64,000 nucleotides of DNA from Parabacteroides sp. PM6-13 (GCF_029892605.1 NZ_JARXWF010000010.1:124001-188000); one strand, 5' to 3'; shown: positions 50,531-61,687, counted from the first letter of the stretch. A program made the numbers and translations. Notes: a model not told the origin generated them from the sequence alone.

Positions 50531-52570
50531 TTATTTCACCTCACTACCCGGCTTCACCTCTTTTTGAGGCATAATAACAGCCAGGCTGCCGTCGGCATTC
50601 TCTGCCGAGAGAATCATGCCTTCCGAAACAATGCCACGCAGTTTGCGGGGCGCCAGGTTGGCAATGAAGCATACCTGTTTGCCTACGAGCTCTTCCGGTT
50701 TGTAATGCTGGGCGATGCCGGAAATGATCGTTCGCTTTTCCAAGCCATCATCGATCAGGAACTGCAACAATTTATCGGCTTTCGGTACCTTGGCACATTC
50801 CAAGACGGTTCCCACGCGGATATCCAATTTCGTGAAGTCGTCGTATTCGATGTTCTCACGCACCGGATTGGCGCGGTAGCTTGCCTCTTCGTTTGACTTC
50901 TTGGTATCGAGCAGTTTCTGTATCTGTGCCTCGATCACGCTGTCTTCGATCTTCTCAAACAGCAGCTCGGGTGTGGCCAACTGATGACCAGCTGCCAAGA
51001 GGTTAGTCTGACCCAAACGATCCCATCCCAATGGCTCTACACACAGCATCTCGTTCAGTTTCTGCATGCTGAAAGGCAGGAACGGCTCGAAGGCAATCGC
51101 CAGGTTAGCCGTGATCTGCAGGGAGATATTCAGGATAGTCGCCACGCGCTCCATATCGGTCTTCGCCAGCTTCCAGGGTTCGGTGTCGGCAAGGTATTTA
51201 TTGCCGATACGCGCCAGGTTCATCGCCTCTTTTTGCGCGTCGCGGAAATGGAATGTATCGAGTAAACGTTCCACATCGGCTTTGACATCAGCAAATTCTA
51301 TCAGTGTCTCTTTATCATACTCGGTCAGTTCGCCCGCGGCAGGTACTTTCCCATCAAAATATTTCGACGTCAATACCAATGCCCGGTTGACAAAGTTACC
51401 CAGGATCGCTACCAACTCATTGTTATTGCGTGCCTGGAAATCCCGCCAGGTGAAATCATTATCTTTCGTTTCAGGCGCATTGGCTGTCAATACATAGCGC
51501 AACACATCCTGCTTGCCCGGGAACTCTTCCAGGTATTCATGCAACCACACCGCCCAATTGCGCGAGGTGGAGATCTTATCGCCTTCCAGGTTCAGAAATT
51601 CATTAGCTGGCACATTCTCCGGCAGGTTGAACGTGCCTTCCGCCTTCAACATGGTCGGGAACACAATGCAGTGGAACACGATATTATCTTTCCCAATGAA
51701 ATGCAACAATTTAGTTTCGGGATCTTTCCACCAGGTTTCCCAGGTGTCGGGCAACAATTCCTTGGTGTTGGATATATAACCGATCGGCGCATCGAACCAT
51801 ACATACAACACTTTGCCTTCGGCCCCTTCCACCGGCACAGGAATACCCCAGTCGAGGTCACGGCTGACGGCACGCGGCTGCAAGCCCATATCCATCCAGC
51901 TTTTGCATTGTCCATACACATTCGATTTCCACTCCTTATGCCCCTCCAGGATCCACTGGCGCAGGAACGGTTCGTATTTGTCTAATGGCAGATACCAGTG
52001 TTTGGTCTCTTTCATCACGGGAACACTCCCGCTGATAGCCGATTTCGGATTGATCAGGTCGGTCGCGTTGAGCGAAGTACCGCATGCCTCGCACTGGTCG
52101 CCATAAGCCCCTTCGTTATGGCAATGCGGACAGGTACCGGTGATATAGCGGTCGGCCAGGAATTGCTTGGCCTCCTCGTCGTAATATTGTTCGGAGGTCT
52201 GTTCAATAAACTCCCCCTTATCGTACAGTTTGCGGAAGAAGTCGGAAGCCACCTGACGATGAGTCTCCGAAGTCGTGCGGGAATAGACATCAAACGTAAT
52301 ACCGAAATCGGCAAACGACTGCTTAATGATCGCATGAAAACGGTCGACAATATCCTGCGGTGTCACCCCCTCTTTCTTGGCGCGGATCGTAATAGGCACC
52401 CCATGTTCGTCGGAGCCTCCGATCAGTAAAACCTCTTCCCCTTTGAGACGTAGATAACGCGCGTAGATATCTGCCGGCACATACACACCAGCCAGGTGAC
52501 CAATATGAACCGGTCCGTTGGCATACGGAAGCGCTGTCGTTATCAGCGTTCTCTTGAATTGCTTTCCCAT
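50531..52570 (-). CDS. metG: Methionyl-tRNA synthetase
   Basis: 679 aa. HIGH motif as VHIGHL near residue 21, zinc-binding [23 protein letters not shown]-equivalent KISTSRNWA, anticodon-binding helical domain, and a C-terminal EMAP/OB tRNA-binding domain ([20 protein letters not shown]). Full length for the Bacteroidetes enzyme. Confidence 0.97.
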   Translation of the reverse strand: MGKQFKRTLITTALPYANGPVHIGHLAGVYVPADIYARYLRLKGEEVLLIGGSDEHGVPITIRAKKEGVTPQDIVDRFHAIIKQSFADFGITFDVYSRTTSETHRQVASDFFRKLYDKGEFIEQTSEQYYDEEAKQFLADRYITGTCPHCHNEGAYGDQCEACGTSLNATDLINPKSAISGSVPVMKETKHWYLPLDKYEPFLRQWILEGHKEWKSNVYGQCKSWMDMGLQPRAVSRDLDWGIPVPVEGAEGKVLYVWFDAPIGYISNTKELLPDTWETWWKDPETKLLHFIGKDNIVFHCIVFPTMLKAEGTFNLPENVPANEFLNLEGDKISTSRNWAVWLHEYLEEFPGKQDVLRYVLTANAPETKDNDFTWRDFQARNNNELVAILGNFVNRALVLTSKYFDGKVPAAGELTEYDKETLIEFADVKADVERLLDTFHFRDAQKEAMNLARIGNKYLADTEPWKLAKTDMERVATILNISLQITANLAIAFEPFLPFSMQKLNEMLCVEPLGWDRLGQTNLLAAGHQLATPELLFEKIEDSVIEAQIQKLLDTKKSNEEASYRANPVRENIEYDDFTKLDIRVGTVLECAKVPKADKLLQFLIDDGLEKRTIISGIAQHYKPEELVGKQVCFIANLAPRKLRGIVSEGMILSAENADGSLAVIMPQKEVKPGSEVK

Positions 52571-52817
52571 ACTTTGTATTTTCTATCTTTTTTTGAACCA
52601 CAAAAATACGAAAACAATATTAAGAAGCTGTTTTGAATTTTATAAAATAGTTTATTATTGCTTCTGTCGAGCTTATTTATCCCTATTATATTGCATAAGT
52701 ATTGTTTTTGTGTAAAAACACACGTTTTTGATATGAATAATGTGCGCCTTTGCCAAAAAGAAACAGATATGGATATAAAGAAAGAAAGGGGGAGCTCTTA
52801 TTCCGAAAAGAGAGTGC
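52571..52817. other. Intergenic region before metG
   Basis: AT-rich. It holds a hairpin GTTTTTGTGTAAAAACAC at about 52707-52724 and a purine-rich GAAAGAAAGGGGGAG run. No gene is seen. A leftward promoter for metG must lie here, but I find no clear -33/-7 pair. Confidence 0.5.
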
Positions 52818-54320
52818 CTAATAGAAGGTATTAAACGAATGGGGTGCCAACTGCATATTCAGGTAACGTTTACCCAGTCGGATGGTCATCTCTTTTGTCG
52901 CTTCGCTGAAGTTGCCTGCCACGACCACATACTTATCTGCCGGGGTTCTGTAAACCACCACCGGCGTTTTGTTTTCACCGGAAGGCTGATAGGCGACCAT
53001 TTGGGAACCCGGACTTATGTAGTGTGTGAAATGCTTCACCGCATAATATTCGGCCGTATATCGGAACGTACGGGTTTTCGAATCTACCTGGATTAGGGCG
53101 TTCTGGTTCCATCCCCAAGGACTGGTACCGGTGTCGGGCAATAGGAAATTCCAGTTAAACCACTCGTCGCATCCGTTCCCCATATTATCACTGATCAGGA
53201 AAAAGGTGTGTTCGCCCGCTTTCCAGTCCATCGAGCCGTTGCCACACTCACTCTCCGAACAGATGTAATGCAGAGCGGGATATTGCCGACGGATCTCAGG
53301 CAGGATCTCACGACCTTCCCATTGAAAAGCCACGCCGTCGATACTGTTGCGCAGTCCCTCATCGGCCAGGATTTTCTCCACATGATCCTGCCGGTTGCTA
53401 TTAAATGTGCCAAGATAAAGCTTCACCTCGGGATATTTCTCTTTGAGTGTTGGAGCCAGGTAGTCGCGGTTGAAGCGGATCGTCCCTTCTGCGGTCCAGG
53501 CACAACCGGGGTACGGGGTGTAGCTATAAGCCTCGTTCTGGTAGATGATCATATCGATCGGCACGCCCTGTTCTCGGTAGGCATCAATGAATTTGCAGAA
53601 ATAATTGGCATAGGCCTGCAGGTAGCGCGGATCCTGAATGAAATAATCCTGCGTAGCCAGCTTACGTGGGAATTGTCCCTGACGCTCACCTAAGAATTTC
53701 ATCTCGTCTTCATCGATCCCCTCGACAGATCCGAAAAGCAGGTAATCGATCCGGCTATCCGCCTGATTGTGGCGACTGCTCACCACCGGATAGTCGTTGT
53801 TGATTTTCATCCAGCTTGGCGGGCTCCAGGGAGAAGCCCAAAAAGTCAATTCGGGATTGTATTTCTGTGCCGCCCGGATCAGCGGAATAATGCTTCGTTT
53901 GTCGCGATCGATATTGAAATAGCGTAATTCCAAATCGCCCTGTACTTCGTCGCAGCTATACCAAGAACGACCGTAGTCGTTGCAATTCATGGAGATACGT
54001 CCGCGAGTAAACTTCAGGTCGCCTTCCGGAGCAAACAGGTTATGCATGATCTCCTCCTGTTCATCGCGGGTAAGCATCAATAGCGTCTCCCAGTCGAGCT
54101 CATTGAAGGTGGTTCCCCATGCCTTGAGAACAGTCCCCTCTTCCGTTCCATCGACCTCCAACAGCGGTGTTTGTCCGGCTGTCGATTGCAATTTAACCTT
54201 TGCCTCTTGCCAGGGATTGTTTTCCGTACTGCTAACCCGGTTGAATGACTGGGCATAGCCTGAAACGAACAATATCGCGGCGCTGCTCCATAAAATCGTT
54301 CTTCTTAACATGTATTTCAT
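52818..54320 (-). CDS. Glycoside hydrolase family 30
   Basis: 500 aa with signal peptide (ILWSSAAILFVSGYAQ), probably exported. The (beta/alpha)8 domain has the acid/base E263 in YQNEAYSYT and nucleophile E356 in CSESECG, with FWASPWSPPSWMK and the C-terminal beta-sandwich typical of GH30. The family includes beta-1,6-glucanases, glucosylceramidases and beta-glucosidases. A GH30 in a single-enzyme SusCD locus fits an endo-beta-1,6-glucanase acting on fungal glucan, but specificity cannot be read by eye. It is the last gene of the locus. Confidence 0.87.
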   Translation of the reverse strand: MKYMLRRTILWSSAAILFVSGYAQSFNRVSSTENNPWQEAKVKLQSTAGQTPLLEVDGTEEGTVLKAWGTTFNELDWETLLMLTRDEQEEIMHNLFAPEGDLKFTRGRISMNCNDYGRSWYSCDEVQGDLELRYFNIDRDKRSIIPLIRAAQKYNPELTFWASPWSPPSWMKINNDYPVVSSRHNQADSRIDYLLFGSVEGIDEDEMKFLGERQGQFPRKLATQDYFIQDPRYLQAYANYFCKFIDAYREQGVPIDMIIYQNEAYSYTPYPGCAWTAEGTIRFNRDYLAPTLKEKYPEVKLYLGTFNSNRQDHVEKILADEGLRNSIDGVAFQWEGREILPEIRRQYPALHYICSESECGNGSMDWKAGEHTFFLISDNMGNGCDEWFNWNFLLPDTGTSPWGWNQNALIQVDSKTRTFRYTAEYYAVKHFTHYISPGSQMVAYQPSGENKTPVVVYRTPADKYVVVAGNFSEATKEMTIRLGKRYLNMQLAPHSFNTFY

Positions 54321-54348
54321 CGTATAGAATAATTGAATGAATAAAAAG

Positions 54349-54427
54349 GAGGCCGACTAAAAAGTGTCCTATAGCGCCTTGCCGGCGAGCGATCAGATAA
54401 CCTTGATAGGACTTCTTAGTCAGCCTC
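54349..54427. repeat. Intergenic stem-loop in the GACTnAAAAGT family
   Basis: GAGGCCGACTAAAAAGTGTC... (54349-54372) pairs with 54406-54427 at all but a few positions. It lies between the DUF3823 and GH30 genes. It may act as an attenuator inside the operon. The ends resemble the outer ends of the repeat at 46132-46353. Confidence 0.65.
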
Positions 54428-54456
54428 TTGGAGTAATAGTTTTAGAGTAATAGTTT

Positions 54457-55122
54457 TTATTGTAATTTCTGAACCTGTGTGTAATAGAATTCATTCGATT
54501 TGTCGGAACGAACACCCAACTTCACAAATACATCCCGTGACGCCAAAGAGGCGGGAACCTGAGCCGTGAAAGTGGTTCCGCTCCCTAACACAATCGAGGA
54601 GATATCGATACTGACAGCACCATCGTTGTTATTGTTGTCCAACAACATATTCTTGCTGAAATAGAGCTTTACCTCCTCCAGCTTGGCAGCGTCAACGACT
54701 CTGTCGACCGTAAAACTCGCCTCTACGTTGCTGCCGCTTTTGCGGAATGATTCGTTATTGATGACCATAAACGGTTTTACTTCAATGTCGCGCACGGTCT
54801 GCCCTTTCACATCGATCACCGTTGTGTCGCTCGATTGAGCCTCCCAGGGCGCTCCGGCCACGCGTACGAGCTTATACTGTCCATTGAACAAGGCGGCAGA
54901 GTAGTGTCCATCCTGTCCGATATACACATCAATCTTCTTTTTGTCGGCATATCCGTCCTGCCACAATTCCAGGCGGGCACCATCAATACGCACACCCACC
55001 GGATTGCCGTTGTACACGACCCGTCCGCTTAATGTCGCGTTGGGTTCGTCATAGTTATCATATTCGCAACCTGTAAACAATAGCCCGATAGCAGCTATCA
55101 GTGTTATATATTTCATTTTCAT
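54457..55122 (-). CDS. DUF3823 surface lipoprotein (SusE-position)
   Basis: 221 aa. Signal peptide and lipobox (LLFTGCEYD, Cys 19). The first domain (about 28-115) is an Ig/CNA-like fold (ATLSGRVVYNGNPVGVRIDG, then YSAALFNGQYKLVRV); the second covers 115-221. DUF3823 proteins sit after SusD and probably bind glycan at the outer surface. It lies 12 bases after susD. Confidence 0.85.
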   Translation of the reverse strand: MKMKYITLIAAIGLLFTGCEYDNYDEPNATLSGRVVYNGNPVGVRIDGARLELWQDGYADKKKIDVYIGQDGHYSAALFNGQYKLVRVAGAPWEAQSSDTTVIDVKGQTVRDIEVKPFMVINNESFRKSGSNVEASFTVDRVVDAAKLEEVKLYFSKNMLLDNNNNDGAVSIDISSIVLGSGTTFTAQVPASLASRDVFVKLGVRSDKSNEFYYTQVQKLQ

Positions 55123-55134
55123 AACTTTCTTCTT

Positions 55135-56958
55135 TTATTGGAATGGGTTTTTAACAATTTTCGGATTGTTATTCAACACATCATCCGCGATGGATGAATA
55201 ATAGTTTTCCACTCTGAAAAAGCGGGGATGCTTAAAGCGGGTAGGAACGACTCTGTCAAAGATATATTTGCCATCATCCGCATGCCCGGGACGTATCACC
55301 CGGTAGGGATACAGTCCGTGGATCATGGCGTTCGGATCGTTGCGTTGTCCGTTCCATACCTGGTCGCCTATTCTCCAACGTTTCAGGTCGAAATAGCGAT
55401 GGTCTTCGAATGCCAGTTCAATGCGGCGTTCGTTGCGTATGATATCGATCGTGATCGTTGCCAGGCTATTGGCGGGGAATCCACCGTGTGCCTCCCTTAG
55501 GCGGTTGATGTAGTTTTTCGCCTCATCTGTTTGCCCCAGTTCGAAAGCTGCTTCGGCAGCATTCAGATAGATCTCACCCAGGCGGAACCAAGGCCACCAG
55601 TTCTCTGCCAATGTGGGGTGTACTGATGCCTCCGGTTCTTCACAGACCATCTTACGCAGGTAAAAGCCGGAGTTGCTGACATACATCTCTCCGTTGTTAG
55701 GTCCATCGAGTCCGGTCAGCTTCTCGCCATCGGTATAGGTGCTTCCCAAGGCGCCTGTCCTGAATTCATACTCGCTGCCGTTCCATACGGCAACACCCGC
55801 TTGAATGTCTGTCGGCGAAGAACGGAAGGTACTACCCGGATAAACCACAGTCCCCCAAAGGCGCGCGTCCTTATTGGCAAAGATATCCTCCAGGTTTTCA
55901 TAGGCGATATAGTTACCGTTCGCATCTTTGTCTTTCAAAGTTCCTTTACTTCCGTCCAGGTAGTCGAAACATTCCACAAAGCTTAGGGAGGGTGATATGG
56001 TGGATGATCCGGTAGAGCTTGAGCTCAAGCTCTTCACAATATTATCAAAACTGTAAGCATGCCATTTCTCAGCCGAACGCAGGTAATCCTTGGCAAAGAT
56101 CATTTCCGTCTGGCTCTTATCGACAAACAGTTTATAGAAATCGTTTGATAATTCATATTTGCCGCTGGCGATCAGTTCTTTCGAGGCAGCGAGTGACTTC
56201 TGGTAATATTCGTTTGCCTTGGCGGCAGGAATACCCACTTCGCCGCCGGGCAGGGTGATAGGGGAAGACATCAAATTATTGTATTTCGCCAACGAAGCGG
56301 CATACAGCATAGCCCGGCTCTGCAAGGCCAGAGCCACGTATTTGTTACCCCGCGTCCGACTATTCTCCGTCTCTTTCAGGTAGCCTTTGACCTCTTCCAA
56401 TTCGTTGTAGATAAACTCGTAAGCCTCCGCCTCGGTAGCACGTGCTATTTGCAACGGAGTAGGATCACCGCTACCGTCGTAAAGAAGCAGACCGGTCACC
56501 AGTGGAACACCACCCATTCGCTTGATCATATTGAAATAATGGAATGCCCGGATAAAACGAAACTCAGCATTGTAGTGTTTCTTCTGCTCTTCGGGAAGGC
56601 TCGATACGGCTTCCAATTTTTCGAGCGATAGGTTGATGTCACGAATAAATCCGTATTCCCATGTCCGTCCGTAGTTGAGGGCATAGTCGACACGATCGTT
56701 CCGACCGCCGTCGCCATCGCCATGACCCGACCACATGGCGTCGTCGCCTTCGCAGGCGGCACCGGTGTCAAAGACCGGACCGGGCAGCCTGTTGTAGAAG
56801 TTAGACAACAGACTCTTTATCATCGCCGGACTGTCCCATACCTGATCGTCCGTCACACTGTTCTTAGGTGTTCTTTCCAGCCAAGCGTCGTTATCACAAC
56901 TGGTAACGATCGTAAAGGCTGTCAATACTATTGATAAAAGGAATATCTTGTTCTTCAT
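55135..56958 (-). CDS. SusD/RagB-family outer-membrane lipoprotein
   Basis: 607 aa from the ATG at 56958 (MKNKIFLLSIVLTAF), which starts a signal peptide with lipobox VTSCDND; a start at 56970 adds four residues. SusD folds (about 25-600) cap the SusC channel and bind the glycan. Typical blocks are AEFRFIRAFHYFNMIKRMGG, KYVALALQSRAMLYAASLA, LGEIYLNAAEAAFELGQTDE and RNERRIELAFEDHRYFDLKR. It lies directly after susC. Confidence 0.95.
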   Translation of the reverse strand: MKNKIFLLSIVLTAFTIVTSCDNDAWLERTPKNSVTDDQVWDSPAMIKSLLSNFYNRLPGPVFDTGAACEGDDAMWSGHGDGDGGRNDRVDYALNYGRTWEYGFIRDINLSLEKLEAVSSLPEEQKKHYNAEFRFIRAFHYFNMIKRMGGVPLVTGLLLYDGSGDPTPLQIARATEAEAYEFIYNELEEVKGYLKETENSRTRGNKYVALALQSRAMLYAASLAKYNNLMSSPITLPGGEVGIPAAKANEYYQKSLAASKELIASGKYELSNDFYKLFVDKSQTEMIFAKDYLRSAEKWHAYSFDNIVKSLSSSSTGSSTISPSLSFVECFDYLDGSKGTLKDKDANGNYIAYENLEDIFANKDARLWGTVVYPGSTFRSSPTDIQAGVAVWNGSEYEFRTGALGSTYTDGEKLTGLDGPNNGEMYVSNSGFYLRKMVCEEPEASVHPTLAENWWPWFRLGEIYLNAAEAAFELGQTDEAKNYINRLREAHGGFPANSLATITIDIIRNERRIELAFEDHRYFDLKRWRIGDQVWNGQRNDPNAMIHGLYPYRVIRPGHADDGKYIFDRVVPTRFKHPRFFRVENYYSSIADDVLNNNPKIVKNPFQ

Positions 56959-56969
56959 AAACTGTATCA

Positions 56970-59900
56970 TTAAAACGTTAAATTAAATCCGACCATCACT
57001 GTCCGCTGCTGCGGATAAACAGCACCGCCACTCGCCTGAATCTCCGGGTCGACCTCAAACTCGCCCACATTGTCGATAGAAAACAGGTTAGACGCGCTCA
57101 CATATACTCGTGCTTTGGTCAGGTATATCTTATTAATCAGGTGTTTAGGCAGGCTATAACCGAATTCAGCATTCTTCAACCGCAGATAGCGCACGTCGTG
57201 AAGCCAGAAATCGGATGTTCGCCCGTTGTTGTCGCTGGTGTTATAGCGTACGGCCGGGTATTTACCGGGAATCCATTCGCTGTTGGGGTCATAGATATCC
57301 GCCCGATGCCACCGGTCTTCCAACAGGTAGGCGGGTGAGTTACCGTTTGCATGGAACGGATTCCTCAATTCATAATGTTGATTCCATGATTGCATAGCGC
57401 CTCCCGAGAAGTCCAGATTCAAATCGAAATCTCTCCATTGCAGGCCGATATTACCACCGAAAGAAAGCATAGGGGTCCATCCGTCAGGATAACCGATAGG
57501 TCTTTCGTCCATGCCATTGATGACACCATCGCCATTTACATCCTTATAGATCAGGTCACCGGGGAGTTGTGTCCGGTTATTTTTTCCATCATTGTCGATG
57601 GTATAGTTACGAATTTCATCTTCCGACTGGAATCTTCCGATCACCTGGTATCCCCACCAAATGCCACCCCAACGGTCGAGCGGTGCCGAGCGATATTCGT
57701 CCCATGAGTTTCCATAGCGGGGTTTATATCTCTCCATATCGCGGTAGCGCGAGTAGGTTATATTGGCGCTCACACTATAGTTGAGTTCACCGATTTGATC
57801 CATATAGGTGATCATCCCTTCCGCACCTCGGTATTCGTCTTTCGTCAGGTTATCGTTCGGCAGACTATAGCCCACTTCGCTCGGCAGACGCACGTCATAG
57901 CGTCCGGCGGGACGTCCCGAGATCACCTTCCGGAACACATCGGCAGTAACCGAAAGCCGGTTATCGAAAAATTTGGCATCCACCCCAAGGTCATACGTGG
58001 TATGTGTTACCCACGACAGGTTGGTGACCGGAAGTCCTTTCGGTTGCATACCGGTGATGTATTCGCCATCGAGCACGGCTCCTCCCACCAGGGCATTGTT
58101 GGTGAAACGACCGTAGTCGTATCCCATCAGGTAGCCAAACGCGTTAACACCCTCTTCCTGTCCGGCTTCTCCTACAGATGCCCTTATTTTCAGGTCGCTC
58201 ACTACTGTTTTCAGCTTCTCAAAGAATTTCTCGTCCGACATACGCCATCCCAAAGAGACACCCGGGAAGAATCCCCAGCGTTTGCCGGGCGCATACAGGT
58301 AAGAGGCATCGTAGCGAGCCAGTAATTCAACCAGGTATTTATCCTTATAGCTGTAGTTAAGTCTTCCGATATAACCGGCTCTTGCCTGATAGGTCCATTC
58401 GTCACCATAGCCGGTCAATACCTCTGTTCCGGTAATCAACGGCACATAATTGTTGCTGGGAGCACCCTGTAACCAGGTCAGGTCTCTGTCCCAATCGCTT
58501 CGCTCATAGCCTGCCACCGCCGAAATGGAATGATCTTCCCAGAAGGTGTTCGCGTAGCTCAACTGGAAGTTATGATAGCGGGAGGTCGATTTTAGCTTGT
58601 TCTGGAATCGCCAGGGTGCCGCTAAACCACCGGTCTTATTATACGCGTCGTTGTTCTGATCATACGAATAAAGATCATAAGAGTAGCGGAAGCCGTCATA
58701 GAACACATCCGTATAGTTATGCGAATAGGTATATTTGGCCGATAAACCGAAATCAAATTTATACTCGGCAAACAGGTTGACGTTTGCTGCCTTGGTATAG
58801 GTATCTTTATAACCCATGGTCTCCCGGTTAAAGAGAGCCGGATTGAGGTCTGGTCGATTAGGGGTGTTATTGATATAGTTGGTATTACCATTGGCGTATG
58901 GGCCTGCCGTGGGGCGGTTGGCCATAACAGCCAGCATAGCGCCAAAATAGCTGTCGGCATCGCTCAAACCTACATCACGTATCTCATCCATTTTCAGGGA
59001 GGTCTGCGTACCGATGGTCAGTCCTTTGAAAACATTGGTAGACAGATTGACCTGGAAATTGGTACGAGAATAGTTGAAATCCTTCATCTGAGCCTCCTGA
59101 TCCGTACGGGATAGCGACATATAGTAGTTCGTACGCGCTGAACCGCCGGTCACATTGGCATTCAAATGGTATTGCGGTACATTCTTACGCATGATCAGAT
59201 CATAATAGTCGTAGCTTTGGTAGCCGGGCTCGGTACCAGCCTGCCATTTGGCATATTCTTCTCTGGGATAATCTACGCTGGGATCGCCTCCGGCATTCTG
59301 TATGGCTTCCATACGACCACGTACATACTGGGCAGCATTCGCCATTTTCGGGAACCGCGTCAGGTTTTGCCAACCGTAGTAGCCATTCACATTGATGGAT
59401 ACTTTATCGTCTTTACGCCCTTTTTTGGTGGTGACCAACACGACCCCGTTAGCCGCGCGCAGTCCGTAGATGGAGGCAGAGGCATCTTTCAGGATGGTGA
59501 TACTTTCGATATCTTCCAGGCTTAAGGCATTGAAGGCATCATTCCCGGAGATACGCGTTACGCCCAACCAGTCGCGACTGTCGTCTCCCCCAAAAGGAAT
59601 ACCATCGATCACATACAAAGGTTTGCCCATATTACGCACCTCAACGGTGATGCCCCGTCCCGGACGTGAGTCATAGGCACGGGTAGAGACCCCCGCCATT
59701 TTACCCGACAGCGCACCGGCGGTCGTGGTGGAAGAGGAGCGCAAGAGGTCTTCTGAGTCGACACTGCTTATGGCGGTGGTCACCTTCCGCTTCGACTGCG
59801 ATCCATAGCCTACTACGATCACTTCGTCCAGCGTCTGCATGTCTTCTCTAAGCATAATGTCAAACGATGTTTTGTCGCCCACCGCTATCTCCTGAGTGAT

Positions 59901-60449
59901 ATACCCAATATAAGAGACCTGCAACAGGGCATTTTCCGACACTGAAATGGTGAAGTTGCCATCGATATCCGTTACGACACCATTGGTCGTTCCCTTCTCG
60001 ACCACATTGGCACCGATCACCGCTTCGCCGTTTGTGTCGGTCACCCGGCCGATCAGTTGCCGAAGCGCCTGCTGCGGAAGAAGGCGGCTTTTCTTCAGAA
60101 TATTTACATTCCGATCGTTGATGATATAGGTCAGATCAGTCCCTTTCAGCGCCTTTTCTAACACCGCTTCGATCTTTCCCTCTTTTACGTTTATGTTTGC
60201 TTGAATGTTTTTTACATCCGCATCCAAGTAAAAGAAGAGAAACTCACTTTGCTTTTCAATCTGCGTGAACAGGTCTGTCAGCGTTATTCCGTTTTCTTTG
60301 ACAGAAAGCGTCGTCGTCTGCGAATAGGAAGACATGGCGACCAACTGGAAGGCAGAGACAAACAAGATAAATACGGTGATTCTCATAACAGCCAATACTT
60401 TTTTTATGCCTTTTCGTGGAAAAGGCAGATAATCAGAAACATTTTGCAT
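56970..60449 (-). CDS. SusC/RagA-family TonB-dependent receptor with STN domain
   Basis: 1159 aa. Order: signal region (about 20-45), STN domain (about 52-115) that talks to the FecR anti-sigma factor, carboxypeptidase-regulatory-like domain (about 125-200, LIGRVTDTNGEAVIGANVVE), TonB box (EVIVVGYGSQ, about 212-221), plug (about 225-330) and the C-terminal barrel ending with aromatic GFNLTF. It imports the target glycan with SusD. The STN domain and the adjacent FecR/sigma genes indicate trans-envelope autoregulation by substrate. Confidence 0.95.
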   Translation of the reverse strand: MQNVSDYLPFPRKGIKKVLAVMRITVFILFVSAFQLVAMSSYSQTTTLSVKENGITLTDLFTQIEKQSEFLFFYLDADVKNIQANINVKEGKIEAVLEKALKGTDLTYIINDRNVNILKKSRLLPQQALRQLIGRVTDTNGEAVIGANVVEKGTTNGVVTDIDGNFTISVSENALLQVSYIGYITQEIAVGDKTSFDIMLREDMQTLDEVIVVGYGSQSKRKVTTAISSVDSEDLLRSSSTTTAGALSGKMAGVSTRAYDSRPGRGITVEVRNMGKPLYVIDGIPFGGDDSRDWLGVTRISGNDAFNALSLEDIESITILKDASASIYGLRAANGVVLVTTKKGRKDDKVSINVNGYYGWQNLTRFPKMANAAQYVRGRMEAIQNAGGDPSVDYPREEYAKWQAGTEPGYQSYDYYDLIMRKNVPQYHLNANVTGGSARTNYYMSLSRTDQEAQMKDFNYSRTNFQVNLSTNVFKGLTIGTQTSLKMDEIRDVGLSDADSYFGAMLAVMANRPTAGPYANGNTNYINNTPNRPDLNPALFNRETMGYKDTYTKAANVNLFAEYKFDFGLSAKYTYSHNYTDVFYDGFRYSYDLYSYDQNNDAYNKTGGLAAPWRFQNKLKSTSRYHNFQLSYANTFWEDHSISAVAGYERSDWDRDLTWLQGAPSNNYVPLITGTEVLTGYGDEWTYQARAGYIGRLNYSYKDKYLVELLARYDASYLYAPGKRWGFFPGVSLGWRMSDEKFFEKLKTVVSDLKIRASVGEAGQEEGVNAFGYLMGYDYGRFTNNALVGGAVLDGEYITGMQPKGLPVTNLSWVTHTTYDLGVDAKFFDNRLSVTADVFRKVISGRPAGRYDVRLPSEVGYSLPNDNLTKDEYRGAEGMITYMDQIGELNYSVSANITYSRYRDMERYKPRYGNSWDEYRSAPLDRWGGIWWGYQVIGRFQSEDEIRNYTIDNDGKNNRTQLPGDLIYKDVNGDGVINGMDERPIGYPDGWTPMLSFGGNIGLQWRDFDLNLDFSGGAMQSWNQHYELRNPFHANGNSPAYLLEDRWHRADIYDPNSEWIPGKYPAVRYNTSDNNGRTSDFWLHDVRYLRLKNAEFGYSLPKHLINKIYLTKARVYVSASNLFSIDNVGEFEVDPEIQASGGAVYPQQRTVMVGFNLTF

Positions 60450-60480
60450 ATTTTTGTATCAGATAATGAAGTTAATAATG

Positions 60481-60518
60481 CACTTATATTCGAAGTTTGG
60501 TCACCGATGATATAAGTG
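60481..60518. promoter_or_regulatory. Dyad upstream of susC
   Basis: CACTTATAT (60481-60489) and ATATAAGTG (60510-60518) form a perfect 9-bp inverted repeat about 30 bases before the susC start. It could be a leader hairpin or a binding site in the sigma-dependent promoter. Confidence 0.4.
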
Positions 60519-60632
60519 TTGAATTAATTGATTTTCTCAAGTAGCCGGCAAATAGGGGATTCCTCTACTTGTCGGTTTTGCTTTACAAGGTGTTTTCTTT
60601 CATGGGCATTCGATTTTAAGGATGAATAATAA

Positions 60633-61607
60633 TTATTTGATATAATAGATGTTTTCTTTCTTTTCCCAGGTAAACGGATAGGAGATGGATATCACCTTCA
60701 GGATATCTTCCAGCGACTGATCTTCCGCGAAAGTGCCTGTCATCGACAGGGAAGAGTTCTTCAGTTTTTCATTATGGATCACGATCTTTACCCCAAAGCG
60801 CTTTTCCAATCCGCTGATAATGTCAGAGAAGAGTCGGTTCTTGTGACGGATAAGCCCTTCCATCCAGGCCAGCTCGGTATCGATATCGGCCGAGAAGACA
60901 GCGATCTGATGGGAACCGTTGGTATAGACCAACTGCTGATTGGGCGACAGAATAATCTGTTGTGAGGGTGCCTCGAAACGAATAGATCCTTCTGTCAGGG
61001 TGGCATAAATATTATCCAGGTCTCTTTTCACATTAAACGAGGTGCCCAATACCTGTATCCGGGCATCGCCCATCTCCACCACAAAGGGTTTCTCCTGGTT
61101 GTGCTCCACCTCAAAGTAGGCTTCTCCCTCCAGACGTACCGCGCGTTCTTCTTCATCATACCTGTTCGTAAAAACGAGCTTACTGTTTTTATTCAGGAAG
61201 ATCTTCGTACCGTCGGAAAGCGTGAAGTTGGTTTTATTATCTTCGGTGAGATAGGTGAAATATTCCACCGGCGCCAGCTCTTTTATCCGCTGTTCATGCA
61301 GGAAAAACGATCCGATACCCAATAGGATCACGATGGAAGCAGCCACCGAATAGCGATAGAACAGCCTGGCTTTTCGACCCTGTTTGCGCTGTTCGTCCTG
61401 TATTTTTCGTTCCGTACGCTGCAAAGAAAGCTCCGGCTGAAGGGTATGTTTGAATGATATTTCGGCATCCCAATAACTCTTTAGCTTGCGAAACTCCTTT
61501 TTGTTCTCCTCCTTCTCGGATAGCCATTGACTGAAACGGATAATCTCCTCCGAAGAGGCCTCCCGGTTCAATACTTTTACTATTAATTGGTCGATATGTT
61601 GTTCCAT
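60633..61607 (-). CDS. FecR-family anti-sigma factor
   Basis: 324 aa. Cytosolic N-terminus with DUF4880-like helices (about 5-75, EEIIRFSQWLSEKEENKKEF), one transmembrane helix (about 85-104), periplasmic FecR domain (about 120-215, FTLSDGTKIFLNKNSKLVF) and DUF4974 (about 255-324, LFSDIISGLEKRFGVKIVIH). It holds the sigma factor inactive until SusC signals. It is in order with the sigma and susC genes. Confidence 0.94.
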   Translation of the reverse strand: MEQHIDQLIVKVLNREASSEEIIRFSQWLSEKEENKKEFRKLKSYWDAEISFKHTLQPELSLQRTERKIQDEQRKQGRKARLFYRYSVAASIVILLGIGSFFLHEQRIKELAPVEYFTYLTEDNKTNFTLSDGTKIFLNKNSKLVFTNRYDEEERAVRLEGEAYFEVEHNQEKPFVVEMGDARIQVLGTSFNVKRDLDNIYATLTEGSIRFEAPSQQIILSPNQQLVYTNGSHQIAVFSADIDTELAWMEGLIRHKNRLFSDIISGLEKRFGVKIVIHNEKLKNSSLSMTGTFAEDQSLEDILKVISISYPFTWEKKENIYYIK

Positions 61608-61687
61608 GTTGTTATTGTCTCTATTTCTTTAATCGCATAAAAAGAGAAATACCCTTAGTCGGGGAGAGAGATTTTTTAGGGAGAGGC